Shown: positions 34,457 through 46,925, counted from the stretch's first letter. The stretch: 64,000 nucleotides of DNA from Ascochyta rabiei (GCF_004011695.2 NC_082424.1:992001-1056000), one strand, 5' to 3'. Notes: generated by a model from the letters alone, not told the origin. Made by a program: numbers and translations.

Positions 34457-35639
34457 TTCTCAGATGAAATCGAGGGAGGATGCAAGTCACTGCTGTCTGA
34501 GAGGTGTGGTGCAAAGATGACCCTAGCATACTTATACAGCGGATATCCTCTCGTACCTGGAGCATCATAGCCCCGATAGCGCTGCTGAGCACCTGAAAAC
34601 ACCTAATCAGCGCGTCGCCAAGTATGGCTGAAGCATGGCAAAGTCTGGGTGAGCGTCGCTCGGCATGCTGGGCTCACGCTTTTGATGTGTTTTAACAGCT
34701 CGGCGGGCTCGAGTTTGGCAATAAGCAAACATCTCTTCAAGTCGCTGGCGACTAGCAAAAGTTTCACCACTTTTTCCAAGAATTCGACATCATTGGGGCG
34801 TTATCTGGATGTTCTGATGTCGTTATGAGAAGGTTGCTGCTTCCGATTTGTGTGGTTGCGGTCGACGACAAGCTTTTGCCAATGTCAGGTGCCTCGTCGA
34901 CTCCAACACGTCAACCCCATACAAGAAACAATTCAACAGCAGCGGTTTTCTTTTTCTTCATTTTCGACGAATTCTTCCCTCGCGATGTTGTATTCCTGCT
35001 TCACTCAACATACTGTTTGGTGTTGTAGGTTGGAGGTACTGTTCTTGGCTTAGGCAGTACCCAGAGACCAATAATCCTGGGCATGATGTTGCTATCCACC
35101 AGCTTGAGCACGTCATTTTCGAGAGTTCCTCGCCAACCAGGGCAGCAAATGTTAGCTCCCGGACATGCTATGCGGCAAAACAGAAACAACTGCGCGTTCC
35201 CCATAGGGAAGGAGTAGCTTGGTCAGTACATTGTGAAGCAGTATGAGCTGAGGAGCGCTCGGTCTGAACCGGAATGTTGGCTTAGCAGGCTCTCTTGGTT
35301 TCGCCAGCAGATGCGTTGCATGTAACAAGCTACTGTGTAACAGTGTATCGGCTGACCAGCCAATCAGCTCTGTTCTGTAATCACGTTTGTATCGCTGTCA
35401 TGTCGATTTTCAAAATAGTCAGCAAAATCGACGAGTGATGAACGTCTAGCATTTGTTAATGCAATACACAGATACATCAGTGACGGGCAACATCATCTCG
35501 ATAACTCGATTTACAACCACCTCTCTATCAAACACATTAGGTCCATCATGTCTATAAACCAAGAACCATCGTAATTATGTACAGAAGCTCAAAGTTGAAG
35601 CCACAGCTTGTGCTCTCTTGTGAAGTTTCCTCTTCACGC
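34457..35639. other. Intergenic, no gene seen
   Basis: About 1.2 kb between the MFS and tyrosinase genes. Open frames at 34825-35246 have no domain and are AT-rich; not called. Confidence 0.5.
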
Positions 35640-37065
35640 TTAAGCGTAGATGTAGCAGAACGGCCCAGCAAGAGTATTCATGCCGTCGCGCTGGGTGATG
35701 TTGGGAAAGTTTGCCTCGAACATGGATCCAAGAGACATAACGTCATCCAGGGTACCGTTGCGGGAGGGGGGTGAGTTCAAGAAGGTTATGGTATCAGCAA
35801 TAGCGTACTGGCGGTTTTTGATGTCCTGGTTCTGCCAGATCCACCACACACGATCGATTTGAGCCTGAAGTTGTCAACGTATGCACAGATGGTACGAGCC
35901 GTTTCAATAACATACGTGGTGGAAATAAAAGTATGGGTCGGACGGCGAGTTGAAAAAGTCAGTGCCAGCATCACCTCCGATGGTGTAGTGACCTGCTGAA
36001 TGGACGCCGATATACTGATTTGGGAAGTCACCCTGTACCCGACTGCGACAGTTAGTTAGCCTATGTCATCATTCCGCGAGATGCAAGTTCTTACTTCTGG
36101 AAAGTACGAATGTCCTTACTGTCTTTAATGAGGTCGGAAATGACTTTGTCAGTAGCACCCATGGATGCGTCCTTAGTCAAGTCACGACTGAGACAGCGGG
36201 GGTTGTAGCCGAGACCATCCGGCGAAGGGTTCTTGGGAACGTTGTGCCATTTGGTGTCAATAGGTCCGAGGTTCGCTGTCCAGCTGTAACAGTGTCAGCT
36301 GATCAGGCTCGTTGGTGGAGTGTCGCAACGTCGACTGACTTTGCCATAGGTCCGCTCTTGATACAACCTCCACCCTGGCCAGGCTGGAGCTTGATGAAGC
36401 AACTTGCGATTTGCCCCACACAGGTGTAATTCCTTCCTGCAATATACTCCCCGTCTCCCCCAATGCTAGTCTCGCTGCCATCAAGGAGGGGAGACTTCGA
36501 AACATCCTCAGCCCACCAAGCCCAGTTGTGGTAAGGGAGGTAACCATTGTAGCCGCACTCGTTACGCAGAAGTTCCTCGTATGCCCAGATATAGTAGCGG
36601 TGCCAGGCAAGAAAGTTGGCCTACGGACGATTAGCAAATCGCAATGGATACGATCGAATGGTTCAAAACTTACAGTTCCATGAACCCAGTACGTCTGCTT
36701 TACATGGGTAACGACAAAATCGTCGAATCGACTCTTGGCTCCGGCAGCGATCGACGAAGGCGTCACAGCAGGCTTCTCGTGGAGACATTTGACAGCATCG
36801 ATGTAATTCAACTTCTCCTTCTTAGCCAGAGACGACCTAACAATTGTTAGAACTGTAAGTCATGGTCCTGGGCGATAACATACCATTCTCTGCGCACCCT
36901 CACGTTCTTCAACGTGCACGTATCAGGGCTAGGGTAGCCATTGAAAGCCGCATTGAGTCCGATATTGAATACACCTGCAGCTGCCAATGCTTCCTGCTCG
37001 CCGAACTTGAACGTTGCGCTAACGCTGCCTATAAGCGTAGCTACTGCGATGCCTGAAAAACGCAT
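35640..37065 (-). CDS. Secreted tyrosinase (type 3 copper oxidase)
   Basis: Six exons: 37065-36884, 36836-36674, 36620-36340, 36283-36095, 36042-35916 and 35864-35640; introns are 47-56 bp and all phases agree. The product is 388 aa with a signal peptide at 1-17 (GIAVATLIGSVSA). CuA ligands are His105, His113 (YWVHG) and His122 (FLAWHRYY). CuB ligands are His286, His290 (VHSAGHYTIGG) and His313 or 314 (FYFHHAQIDRVWWIWQ). Tyrosinases hydroxylate monophenols and oxidise diphenols to quinones. This short secreted type lacks the long C-terminal shielding domain of large fungal tyrosinases. Both copper sites are complete, so activity is likely; use in melanin or phenol detoxification is unknown. 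Confidence 0.93.
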
Positions 37066-38898
37066 GGTATTAAGTAACGGGCTGAGCGATGCCTGAAGAA
37101 GGTCGTAAAAGTGAGTGAGGGGAGTGTGAAGTTGATGGTGCCCTGTTCTTTTTTAGACAACGGCAGACCTTTTATACAACGAGGGTTCGGTAGATTCCCG
37201 CACCTGCCATGTGGAGTTCTCGTGGCAAGAGGGGCATGTGCACAAGCTTTGTGCGTTTGAGGTTTGGTGCTTATCGGAAGCGGTAAAGGATCAGGGTCGA
37301 GAGTCAAGATGGCACCAACATCTCACGCCTCTCGAGGGTTGAATCAGTCCAGAAGGCCCAAACCTAAACCCATCAGTCGACATCAATGCTAAGAAGAGCC
37401 AGGAGCCATTGAGAAGGGGCACTAGAGATGTAAAAAAATGGCGCGATGAAACCAAAGGTTACAAAGTACCATAGTAGCTGCATGTTACTTCGAATGCATA
37501 TAAAGCATCCCGAAACAGTCCAGCCTCAGGCCTCATAGAATACAGCTTGAGCTCGGTTCCGTCGACGTCTTTAAGGCACTGGTCTGGTCGAATATATTAC
37601 AAGAACTGGTGCCGTGTCGGTCAACTCGAGAAAGACAAATTGGGCGGTCTCCAGTGTACGATTTGCCTCTGCAGGCACAGACCCACAGAAGGTTAGACTT
37701 AATTGGAGGAGCCGTGTCTTGAGTGTCTAGGATCTGACTGTGCCGCAACAAGTGTCTTTGAGTAGGATCAGGATCGCATGCGCATGTTGTGGCCAGGTCG
37801 GAGATAACATCTCAACCGAACGAATAGAGCACGCTCGCCGGTAATGCTCTGTCTTACTGCTGACACCGTTGTGTCCGTTGATGCTGTGTTGTTGTCTGCA
37901 GTGCGATGTGAGCGAGAAGCACAGACTACCGGTTCTCCAGCTTCTACCGTGTTGCCGCAAGTCTCACAGCAAAATAAGCGGCTCCAAACGGAAAGACGGC
38001 AGAACTGGTACCGCAGTTATTGGACGTTTCGACAAGGATCAAACCGACAAAGTGAGGATCGATGCCCGAGATGCAGGCTGCAGTGGCCCACTAGCTCTAG
38101 CGCCTTGGCGCGATTCCAACGTTCGCTCCTCGTACCGGTAAAGGCTGGGTGGCCGGCGGCACAGCATGGTCCCACATTTGCGGGAAGGATGCTTACCATT
38201 GTTCCATGACATCGCCTTGCCTACGCCACAGCAGTTTAGATACGCAGAATCACAGACTCCATGGTTGGTATGGCTAGACAATGCTCCATCCGAACCGATT
38301 GTCACTATTGCCGTCTTCCTATTGTTCAAAATTCGTTTTCACGAGTCAGTGTTGTGGGCTGCTGCACCACCCTGATCGAGCCCGTGGGCGTGAGCTGAGC
38401 AAGCCAACAATCCACATGAGGGACGAGCAGACACAAATCAGAGGGACTCGGACTGATGAGACCGACGTGAGAGGTTGTCATTGAATCTAGCGGTGTAATA
38501 TATATCAACATTCGTAGAGCTACAACCATTCTCTCCGTGTCATCTCAGCCCTCAAAAACTCTCGATGGGCCTTTCACATCCAGGTGAACGTCTCCAGCCC
38601 TATAGCTCGGATCACTGGGGAGAGAACCCTGACATCCTGGTCTGGGCCGTGGGTACCACGCCGGGCCTCGGAAGTCGAGCCTACAAGAGACGGTATCGAG
38701 ACAATCCGTTAACGATCTAAACAAGGGATGCTCACTCTACTGAGTGAACATCATCTTGCTGTGCCGCTTCCGAAGTAAATGAAATCACAGCTGGTCGCAA
38801 GTCTTGCGCAGGTTTAAGTAAATGACTTGTCAGTAAGCTCTGAGAGTCAGACGACCCTTTCTCCTTCGTTTCCCCACCTATCTTTAGTCTTCAACACC
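37066..38898. other. Divergent intergenic, no gene seen
   Basis: About 1.8 kb between the tyrosinase and the rhodopsin-like gene, which point away from each other. Overlapping frames near 37844-38330 on both strands show no domain. Presumed to hold both promoters. Confidence 0.5.
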
Positions 38899-40286
38899 AT
38901 GGCGGCGTTGGTAGCAGTTCCCAACGGCTCTTTATTGACCCCAGATTACATCGCATACACCAACGCACCCGTTCTTCTCACACAATTTGGAGCCTTGTTT
39001 GGTGTTGCGTCTCTTGTCGTAGTCCTACGATGTTACGTTCGAGCAGTCATGATCAAATCTTTTGGCAAGGATGACTGGATTATGCTTCTTGCTTACGCAT
39101 TTTCTGCTGCGACTTTCGCCACGTACATCGAGCAGACGAAGGTCGGCATGGGAAAGCACATGGCCGTGATTACGATGAATCAGGACTCGTACCAGGAGCT
39201 CCTGCGGTTACGACAAGTTGCATCAATCCTTGCTAGCTTTGGCGTAGCGCTGGTCAAGATATCCATCGCCTATTTTCTGTTGCGACTCGTAGTACACAGG
39301 GGTTATGTGTGGTTCCTGCATGGCCTCAACATCTTCATGACCCTCTTTACATTCGCTTGCGTGGGCACATTGGGTAGGATCTCATCTCTCCAACTTTGAT
39401 TCCAAGCTAACGTCTTCACAGTAAGTCCAACCATCTGTCAGACATATCCCGTCGATGATCCCCCATACAGCAAACCTAGTCATTCTAGAGCGCTTGGCGC
39501 TTGCCGTCGTATGCCCATGGCACATCATACTGACTGATCCTTCTTAATCAGATATGGCAATGCATTCCTGTAGAAGCTACGTGGAACGTGAAACTTCGGC
39601 CACCTCCGCATGGTACTGGGACGGCCAAGTGCTTCTCTCCCGAGACTTTCACAAACATAGGACTCATGAATACAGGTAAGGGCTGAAGACACGCAGACGA
39701 TGGTTTCCACGCTGACTTGATAGTCATAACCATTGTCACCGATATAATGGTTGCTCTACTCCCCGTTCCACTCGTATGGCAGCTGCAACTCAATCTTCGC
39801 GCAAAGATATCGCTCATTCTCGTTTTGTCACTTGGCATCTTTGCTGCGGTTGCTGCAATCGTCAAAGCAGGTATTCAAAAAACGATCCTCGCTGACCCCG
39901 ACCCTTTCGTTACCGACCGCTTCACTCTTTGGCGATTTATTGAGTTCGACGTAGGCATCATTGCAGCGTCTCTACCGGCCCTCAAACCTATGTTCAACTG
40001 GTGCCTTGGAGCTGCGCGCGGACTGACCACGAAAGCTCCGCGAGCGACCGGCGCGCCAAACTCACTCGGCTACCACAAACAGTCAGAACGCTCGGACAAG
40101 GGTATAGCGTTGGACAAGTACGATCGTCGGGCGACCAACACAGTCAGCATATCATCCAGGCCCCTGAATAACAATCCTTGGAGCGTGGGAGCAGCTAAGG
40201 ACAGTGACGAGAGTATTCTACCGCTACACAACGTCGAGGAGAAGGGTAACGGAATTGTGGTGACACGGGACGTACGCATTTGTTGA
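38899..40286 (+). CDS. Rhodopsin-like seven-helix membrane protein (SAT4/PTH11-related)
   Basis: The coding exons are 38899-39372, 39552-39675 and 39724-40286, giving 386 aa. Seven hydrophobic helices and family motifs are visible: LRCYVRAVMIKSFGKDDW in the first loop, LRQVASILASFGVALVKIS, FACVGTL joined to IWQCIPVEATWN, KCFSPETFTNIGLMNT, and ITIVTDIMVALLPVPLVW. This is the fungal integral membrane family of PTH11/SAT4 type, some members of which are G-protein-coupled receptors; the ligand is unknown. The first intron needs a two-step removal (see 39373-39551). The last intron is 39676-39723. The C-terminal ~100 residues are polar and cytosolic. Confidence 0.88.
39373..39551 (+). other. Candidate stwintron, type D1,2 (intron within an intron donor)
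   Basis: Exon 1 ends with codon TTG at 39370-39372. The next base, G39373, is followed by a complete 48-nt intron (39374-39421: GTAGGA donor, CTAAC branch, CACAG acceptor). Its removal joins G39373 to TAAGTCC at 39422, creating a perfect GTAAGT donor. The resulting outer intron (39373 plus 39422-39551, 131 nt) has an ACTGAC branch sequence and an ATCAG acceptor and joins TTG to ATA in phase 0. A single intron from 39374 to 39551 shifts the frame, and retention meets a TGA at once. Confidence 0.75.
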
Positions 40287-41014
40287 GGATTTCATGGTGT
40301 TCATTGTTCATCTTTGTTGCCGCAGTCTGCTTTTGTATTACTCGAGCCTCTTAGGCGAATTGCAGGGAGCGTAGGTAGCGGCATAACCTACGTAAATCTT
40401 GAAAAACTCCAAATTTGAGTAAAGCTATGTAAGCCTTTACGAGAACCGCTCACTTCATGATGCCAGCTATGACAACGAAAGTGCACATCATGAAAACCTA
40501 CGAGTCACCTGGCCCTGAGAATGTTATATGAACCGTTCTGTCAACGTCAATGATTCGATCATTCTCAGGTCTCACGGCGCGCTGCCCCGCAGCTCCCCCG
40601 CATACGCCAGACCGATCACTTCGGCGGGTATAATTTTGGTTCAATCAGAACCAAACGGTTATTGCAGATGAGTATCGACATCGCATAAGCCGGAGAATAG
40701 TGCCGTCGTCAGAACCGAATCAGTAACAAAGACATCAGCTTATGTCCGGGTAATGGTGACAAGACTGGATTGTGTTCCTAAAACAACTCGTACGAAGATC
40801 ATTTCGCAGGGAACACCTGAGTTCCTAGCTACTTCAGGTAGTGAATTTTGCGGGCATCTTATCTCCGCGAACCAGACCATAGCCGCTGCCATTGGATTGC
40901 GTGAGCAAACTAAGCACGGCCGTGACAGATAGGACTCAGCTGATTCCATGTACTTATAAGTACAGTTATCCCATCACTGACATTCTCTACCGAAAACATC
41001 CCTATTATCTTGAT
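40287..41014. other. Intergenic, no gene seen
   Basis: About 730 bp between two plus-strand genes, presumed promoter of the monooxygenase. No coding signal. Confidence 0.55.
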
Positions 41015-43093
41015 ATGGCGCCTGATCTCAATTCAGTGGGAAAAGATGAGCGCTGGGACTACACTACCCCGGGCTCAAGTGGCTATGATGTCCCGGACAT
41101 TGTGTATAACGTAAGTGATGCATTCAAAGCTGTAAGTAGGTGTTGACAAGCAACAGGACCCCTCGACCAGGAAGCTCAAGGTGTTAACGATCGGAGCTGG
41201 ACTATCTGGCATCCAACTGGCCTATCAGATTCAGAAGCATTGTGAAAATGTCGAACATGTGATTTATGAGAAGAACGCGGAAATCGGAGGAACATGGCTG
41301 GAAAACAGATATCCAGGTAATTCTCAGGATACTCGATTCAACCCAAATCAGTAGCGTCCATAAGTCCAGAGACTGATCACTTATTAGGCTGCGCATGTGA
41401 CGTCCCTTCTCATGCTTACACACTCAACTTCGCGCTGAACCCTGACTGGCCCCGATTCTTCTCTCACGCAACAGACATTCAGAAGTACCTTCTGAAGGTA
41501 GTTGAAGTCTTCGACTTACGCAAGTACATGACTTTCAATACCGAAGTCGTACGCTCCGAATGGCAGAACGATAGCGGCAAGTGGAAAGTCTCGCTCAGAC
41601 AGTCGTCACCATCCGGCGAGAGCAAAGAGTGGGACGAGGAGTGCGACCTATTGCTGTGCGCAACAGGTATCTTGAACAACTACAAATGGCCACAGATCAA
41701 AGGCATCGAGAAATTCAAGGGCAGGGTAGTGCATACTGCTGTGTGGCCGGAAGATTATCAGGAAGAAGAGTGGGCGGATGACCGTGTTGCAGTAATTGGC
41801 TCAGGCGCATCTTCGATTCAGACGGTACCCAAGATGCAACCTCATGCTAAGCACCTGGACATCTTCGTGCGTACTGCGGTCTGGTTTGTGCAGATTGCGG
41901 ACAACTACGGCCAGAACAAGGAATACTCCCAGGAAGAACGCGACGAGTTCCGTAACGATCCGAAGAAGCTGCTCGCCCATGCGAAGGATATTGAAGGCCA
42001 GATCAATGGTCTGTGGGGTACTTTCTACTCTGGTAGTGAAGCGCAGAAGGGTGCTCAGCAGCTCTTCAGAGAGAGAATGAAGGAGTTCATCAAGGATGAA
42101 AGGCTTCTGCAGGGATTTACCCCAAAGTTCGAACTCGGCTGTAAGTGTTCCATTTCCTACCTCCATCCATTACTTTCCTAACAGCTTCCAGGCCGTCGCA
42201 TAACGCCTGGAGACCCATATATGCTTGCCATCCAGAACGAGAACGTAGATGTTCACTTTACAGCAGTGGACGAGATCACTGCGGATGGCGTTGTTGGCAG
42301 CGACGGTGTTGAACGCAAAGTTGATACCGTTGTCTGCGCCACTGGGTTCGACGTCACGTATAAGCCTCGCTTTCCAATTATCGGCAGAAATGGCGTCAAC
42401 TTGTCTGAGAAGTGGGAGAAAGAGCCACAGTCGTACCTCGGCCTTGGCTGCCCAGACATGCCAAATTGGATCATGTTCGTTGGACCTACATGGTAAGCAA
42501 CCTTCCAGACTCTTTGACAACTCGTCTAACCACAATACCAGGCCAGTGGAAAACGGTTCTGTAACCGGACCTTTGCTCAGCGTCTGCGAATACAGCGTCC
42601 AGATCATCAAGAAGATGCAACGTGACCACATCAAGTCCTGGGTTCCACGTCAAGACATCACAGACCGTTTCAACGAGCATGCACAGGAGTGGATCAAGCA
42701 CACAGTCTGGAAGAGCGACTGTAGATCTTGGTACCGCAATAACGAGACTGGTCGAGTCAATGGTGGGTTCCCATCTCTCAAACTCTCTTGTTCGTTACTG
42801 ACAGGTGTCTAGCGGTCTGGCCCGGCTCCTCAAACATGTACACCGAAGTCATTGCCACTCCTCGTTACGAGGATTTTGAAGTTGAATACCAGCACAAAAA
42901 CCCCTGGGCTCATCTCGGCATGGGACATGCACTTTGTAACAAACAATTCCCAGACTCGGATGTGTCGCCGTACCTGCAGTTGGAGAATATTGACCCGAAA
43001 TGGCTGAAGGCTATTGGATACGATGGGCCTGCAGAAGAAGTGCAGCAGACAAAGGAGGAGAAGACACATGTTGGTACAGACGGATCGACATAG
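41015..43093 (+). CDS. Flavin monooxygenase of Baeyer-Villiger type
   Basis: Six exons: 41015-41110, 41157-41316, 41388-42140, 42192-42492, 42542-42762 and 42813-43093 (introns 46-71 bp, all phases consistent) encode 603 aa. FAD-binding Rossmann motif GAGLSG is at 45-50, then [11 protein letters not shown]; the Baeyer-Villiger fingerprint FxGxxxHxxxW reads [12 protein letters not shown] from about residue 194; the NADPH-binding Rossmann motif is [12 protein letters not shown] follows. These enzymes insert one oxygen atom next to a ketone carbonyl or oxidise heteroatoms, using NADPH and O2. It resembles the monooxygenases found in fungal polyketide clusters, but no such cluster surrounds it. 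No signal peptide, so a cytosolic enzyme is expected. Confidence 0.92.
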
Positions 43094-43622
43094 CTACTTA
43101 GTACTGATCCAAAATGATGACAGTGCGCACAATGGCAACATCTATTGTAACAGTGTTAGTAGAAAAATCATGGATGTCGACGAGCTGATCAAGAGTATGT
43201 TGTTTGATATTGCGCGCGACGTTCCACATGTCAGCTATGCAGAAAGCGTATCACGAAGAAAAGCAAGGATACTGAGAAGATTGACTTGTGCGTTCGTGCT
43301 AAGCCAGTATCTCATCTCAACGAACCCGGGTTCTCCATGCCAGCTTCTGTATAAACAGCTATGCTTCCATCTCCGATGCCATCTACGCCCGCGCTCGAAC
43401 TCGTGGCGGCACATGGACTCCTTGTGCGACCTGAACGTGAATCCCACTGATGATCATTGACTGGTAACGAGCGTGGACAGTCTTAGAGAGACAAGAGATG
43501 CTGCTGCCATGCTATGTTGTGGAATCAAGTAACGCGGCTACATCTGCGTCTGACGATGATGGATCCTCATTGGAATTTTGGAAGCCCCTAATATCACACT
43601 GAAGCGTTCGTTTCTTGGTGAG
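43094..43622. other. Convergent intergenic, no gene
   Basis: About 530 bp between the 3' ends of the monooxygenase gene and the hypothetical gene. Nothing assignable. Confidence 0.55.
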
Positions 43623-44294
43623 TCAGTACTGCTGGAAAACACGTTTTGGATGATCAAAGTTCATCAAATCGTCCGAAATCGTAGGCTCCTCTTGGGCTTC
43701 GCTCGCGTAGAGTTCTTCTGGTAGGACGACGGAGTTCGTACGCCCCTGTGACGCAGTCTGAGCACAATCTGTACCGTCTCGAGTAATCATGCTTGCAGAC
43801 AATCGATCTGTATCTGGTACAACGCTGGGATCGCTCTTTCGTCTTTCCGATTGGCCAACTTCAGCCTGGCTATCAGTCGTCTGTGTTCGCGTTGATCCAC
43901 TCGCGACTTCCAGACATGGCGACGAGCGCTCACTTGGCGCAGCGATTTCAGCCGAACCCGCCCTTATCCTCCGTGCCTCTCCCCTGCCAATTCTCGTGCG
44001 ACACAGTCGATCATACCTGAGCTCTCTCTTCTTCATCACGAAAGTGTCTTCCACAGCGTCCGCTTCTAGCCCATAAGGCAAGCGACTGCATATTCGTTCG
44101 ACATCCCCGTTCGCTCGCTCCAGTTCGTGAACTTGTATGTGCAATGATTTCTTCGTCTTCCCATTCGCTGCTTTGCGGGACACATGCAAATACTGAGGTT
44201 GTGAGGTTTGAGGCCGCGACGGACGTGAAGAACGTGAATGACGTGGGGTCGGTGAGGAACTGTTAGCTTTGCGAGGACCTGTACCGGAGCACAT
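43623..44294 (-). CDS. Hypothetical Ser/Arg-rich disordered protein
   Basis: An intronless 223-codon frame starting at ATG 44294. It is rich in Ser, Thr, Arg and Glu, without hydrophobic helices. The most ordered part, KSLHIQVHELERANGDVERI with RLPYGLEADAVEDTFVMKKRELRYDRL behind it, could form helices. I do not recognise a family. Coding is supported only by frame length and even amino-acid composition. The facing frames on the plus strand are shorter. Confidence 0.5.
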   Translation of the reverse strand: MCSGTGPRKANSSSPTPRHSRSSRPSRPQTSQPQYLHVSRKAANGKTKKSLHIQVHELERANGDVERICSRLPYGLEADAVEDTFVMKKRELRYDRLCRTRIGRGEARRIRAGSAEIAAPSERSSPCLEVASGSTRTQTTDSQAEVGQSERRKSDPSVVPDTDRLSASMITRDGTDCAQTASQGRTNSVVLPEELYASEAQEEPTISDDLMNFDHPKRVFQQY

Positions 44295-45772
44295 GTTGAA
44301 GATTTTGCGTATAGTGAATGGAAGGAATGTCAGTTAAATAGTGGGATACTGAATAAGTGAGCGGACGATGTAAGTTGATAGAGAGGGAGAAGCTTGATAA
44401 ACACACCAGTTTATCCGGGCATGCAGGAGCGAACTAGAAGTTAGCAAGATCATTGCTGGTAAGAGTAGGATAAGATCCATGGAGGTGTTTGCAGGAAGGC
44501 GCTGCCAGCCTTGATGTATCTCATTGCTAGCTTTCCCACTCATTCCGCCACCGATTGCACTCGAACACGACCGAAATGCAGCGTTCTTGTGCATGCTCGA
44601 GTACCAGCCAGTGCTTCGAAACTGCATGGCTTCTGAACATATGGTCTGCTCAGTCCTGAATGCCAACCTCCCTGAGTCGTATCAATACCTCTTTCAGAAC
44701 ATCAAAAGAAAATATTACAAGCTGCATATGATGTCGAGATGAATCCAGTGTCGAGACCAGTCAGCAACCCTTTCGAGCATGTGCGATGAAGAAACATAGC
44801 GTTGTGTTAGGCGGCAACAATCTGATGCAGCTCTAGGCTTCTCCCAGATCGGCAGGTACTTATGAATGGTGATGGTAGTTCGAAGAGAGCTGCTCATGTG
44901 GTCGAAGCCGAGAACTTGCCGATCAGCCAGCAAGAGCCGCCGTCATCGGCATAGCCAACCACATTACTATCTTCCGTTAGGTCGCACGCTGGCGGACGTG
45001 CAGCAGGCTACGCCCCTGAGCTACATACTGTGCGAACCTTAGCTCTACGTTGATCTTTTCCCCTGTCACACACAGACTTACCCAAAAGCATGTGCATTGT
45101 TTATCAAGGGTTGCGCTGCGAGAGACGACCAGGCGCCGTTAGTTCTGAGAATCAATATACCTTCACTTTCAAGTAATGGCAGCGAGAAGACTTCCAGCAT
45201 GGTTGTGCTGCTCGAAAACTCCCGACACAGGAGCTGTGGTTAGCTGTGCCTCAGCGCGACCGAGCAAAACAATGATGTCAATTTATTTCTTCGATTTCCA
45301 GGGGAACTCGGCTACTCAGGGCTCGGCAGCTACCGAAGCGAGCGGCTGAGGCGCTGAATGTAGAAGGAGCGAAGTCCAGATTACCAGGTACGATGCGCTT
45401 TGGCCAAACAGCGTCAACAACTATCCACCGCATCTTTAACCTCGCAGCCCAGACTACACTTGGTCTACAATCTTCTGTCCGTAATGCCTACAGTCACGAG
45501 TTCATTTCCACCCCCAGTGTAGATCATGCAACTGAGACTCTTGGCCTGGACTACGAGAGCGGAAAATTGCCAAATAAGGCAGAAGTTGGGAACGACAAGA
45601 CAGCTGTCTAGAGACGGAAGTACTTGGGAGCTCCAAGTCGCTCGTATTGCTCTCACGAAATCGGGGTTTGGGACTGTATCAACTATCGTGACGTGTACAA
45701 GTACATCAATTCACTTCGTAGCTTTCGAGGCCAGACAGTTCGGATTCTCCTCTGTCTCTTTTCCTCTTCATC
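44295..45772. other. Intergenic, no gene seen
   Basis: About 1.5 kb. Short frames on both strands (for example 44334-44666 and 45393-45611) show no domain. Upstream sequence of the subtilase pseudogene. Confidence 0.5.
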
Positions 45773-46804
45773 ATGCAGTTCTTCGCCCGCGAAGTTGCTC
45801 TTGTAGCAGCTGCGACACCCTTTCTGACGAGTGCTGCTCCGCTCTCTGCGCGCCAGGCCGATGAACTAAATAGTTCCTGGCAAGTACAACGTTCAGTTGA
45901 AGCCTGACACGGATGTTACCTCCATCGCCGCCCATCACAATGTAATCCGCGAGATTCACGCTCGTGACATTGCCAAGCGTGATACTGTGGCCGAGGAAGA
46001 AGCTGGTGTTGAGCGCGAGTATGGCTTCGGTGACTTCAAGGGCTACGCTGGTGCTTTTGACGCGGCTACCGTTGAGGAATTGAAGTCTCTGCCTGAGGTA
46101 AGTGATGCAGCTATCTAGACCATTCGCAGCGCTGACACGCATGCTAGGTTTTGAAAGTTGTCGAGGAGTACATCATGACCACCAGTGCGCTTGTCACCCA
46201 GAACAATGCACCTTGGGGACTCGACAGCATCTCGTCACGCACTCGCGGTGCTTCGAGCTACATCTACGACAACACTGGTGGACGTGGTACCTTCTCCTAC
46301 GTCGTGGATACCGGTATCAGGACTACTCACATAGAGTTCGGCGGCCGTGCCCAGGTTGGCTTCAAGGCAGTGGGTGGCAACAATAACGACAAACAGGGCC
46401 ACGGAACTCACGTTGCTGGTACGGTCGGTGGCAACACCAGATCGCCTGCTCGCTCGCCCGAAGTCCTGTGCGTCGGTAACGTCCAGAGCACCGACGCTCG
46501 TTATGGAGGCAGTACCGGGTCGAACTTTGGTCCTACGGTCGGCGTCTTTGCTGCTGGCACTGGCATCGTGACAGCTTACTTCTCGGATACCTCGACTGCT
46601 ACGTTGACTGGTACTTTAATGACCTCGCCTCACGTTGCTGGTCTCTTCAGCTATCTGCGTGGCCTTGAAGGCTTATCGAGCGCTGCCGCTATCAAGGCAT
46701 GGGTGCTGGAGCTGGCTACACCAAACAGGGTTACTGATACCCAGGGTTCTGCAAACCGGTTGGCCTACAACGGCAACGGCCGCTTGAGGGAAGTCAGAGG
46801 ATGA
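45773..46804 (+). pseudogene. Subtilisin-like serine protease (S8, proteinase K type), decayed
   Basis: The signal peptide (MQFFAREVALVAAATPFL) starts at ATG 45773. Near 45867-45874 the frame breaks: the propeptide (VPGKYNVQLKPDTDV) continues one base out of frame, as from a single-base insertion in an A run. A normal intron follows at 46098-46147 (GTAAGT..CTAG). The protease domain keeps Asp (VVDTGI) and His (GHGTHVAG), but after GGNT roughly 95-100 residues expected in the family, including the oxyanion-hole Asn region, are missing, and the nucleophile motif GTSMA reads GTLMT (TTA where TCA is expected). The C-terminus (SPHVAGLFSYLRGL) is still recognisable. Three independent lesions make it a pseudogene of a secreted protease. 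Confidence 0.87.
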
Positions 46805-46925
46805 GAGAAGAACGAGGAGGAAAAGGCATCTGGAACACGCTGTAGTTCTTTTTCAGTGATAATACCAACCATGTCATTTATCTCTCCTGATATGTGCTAT
46901 CCAACTCTCCTTTGCTGACGATAAT

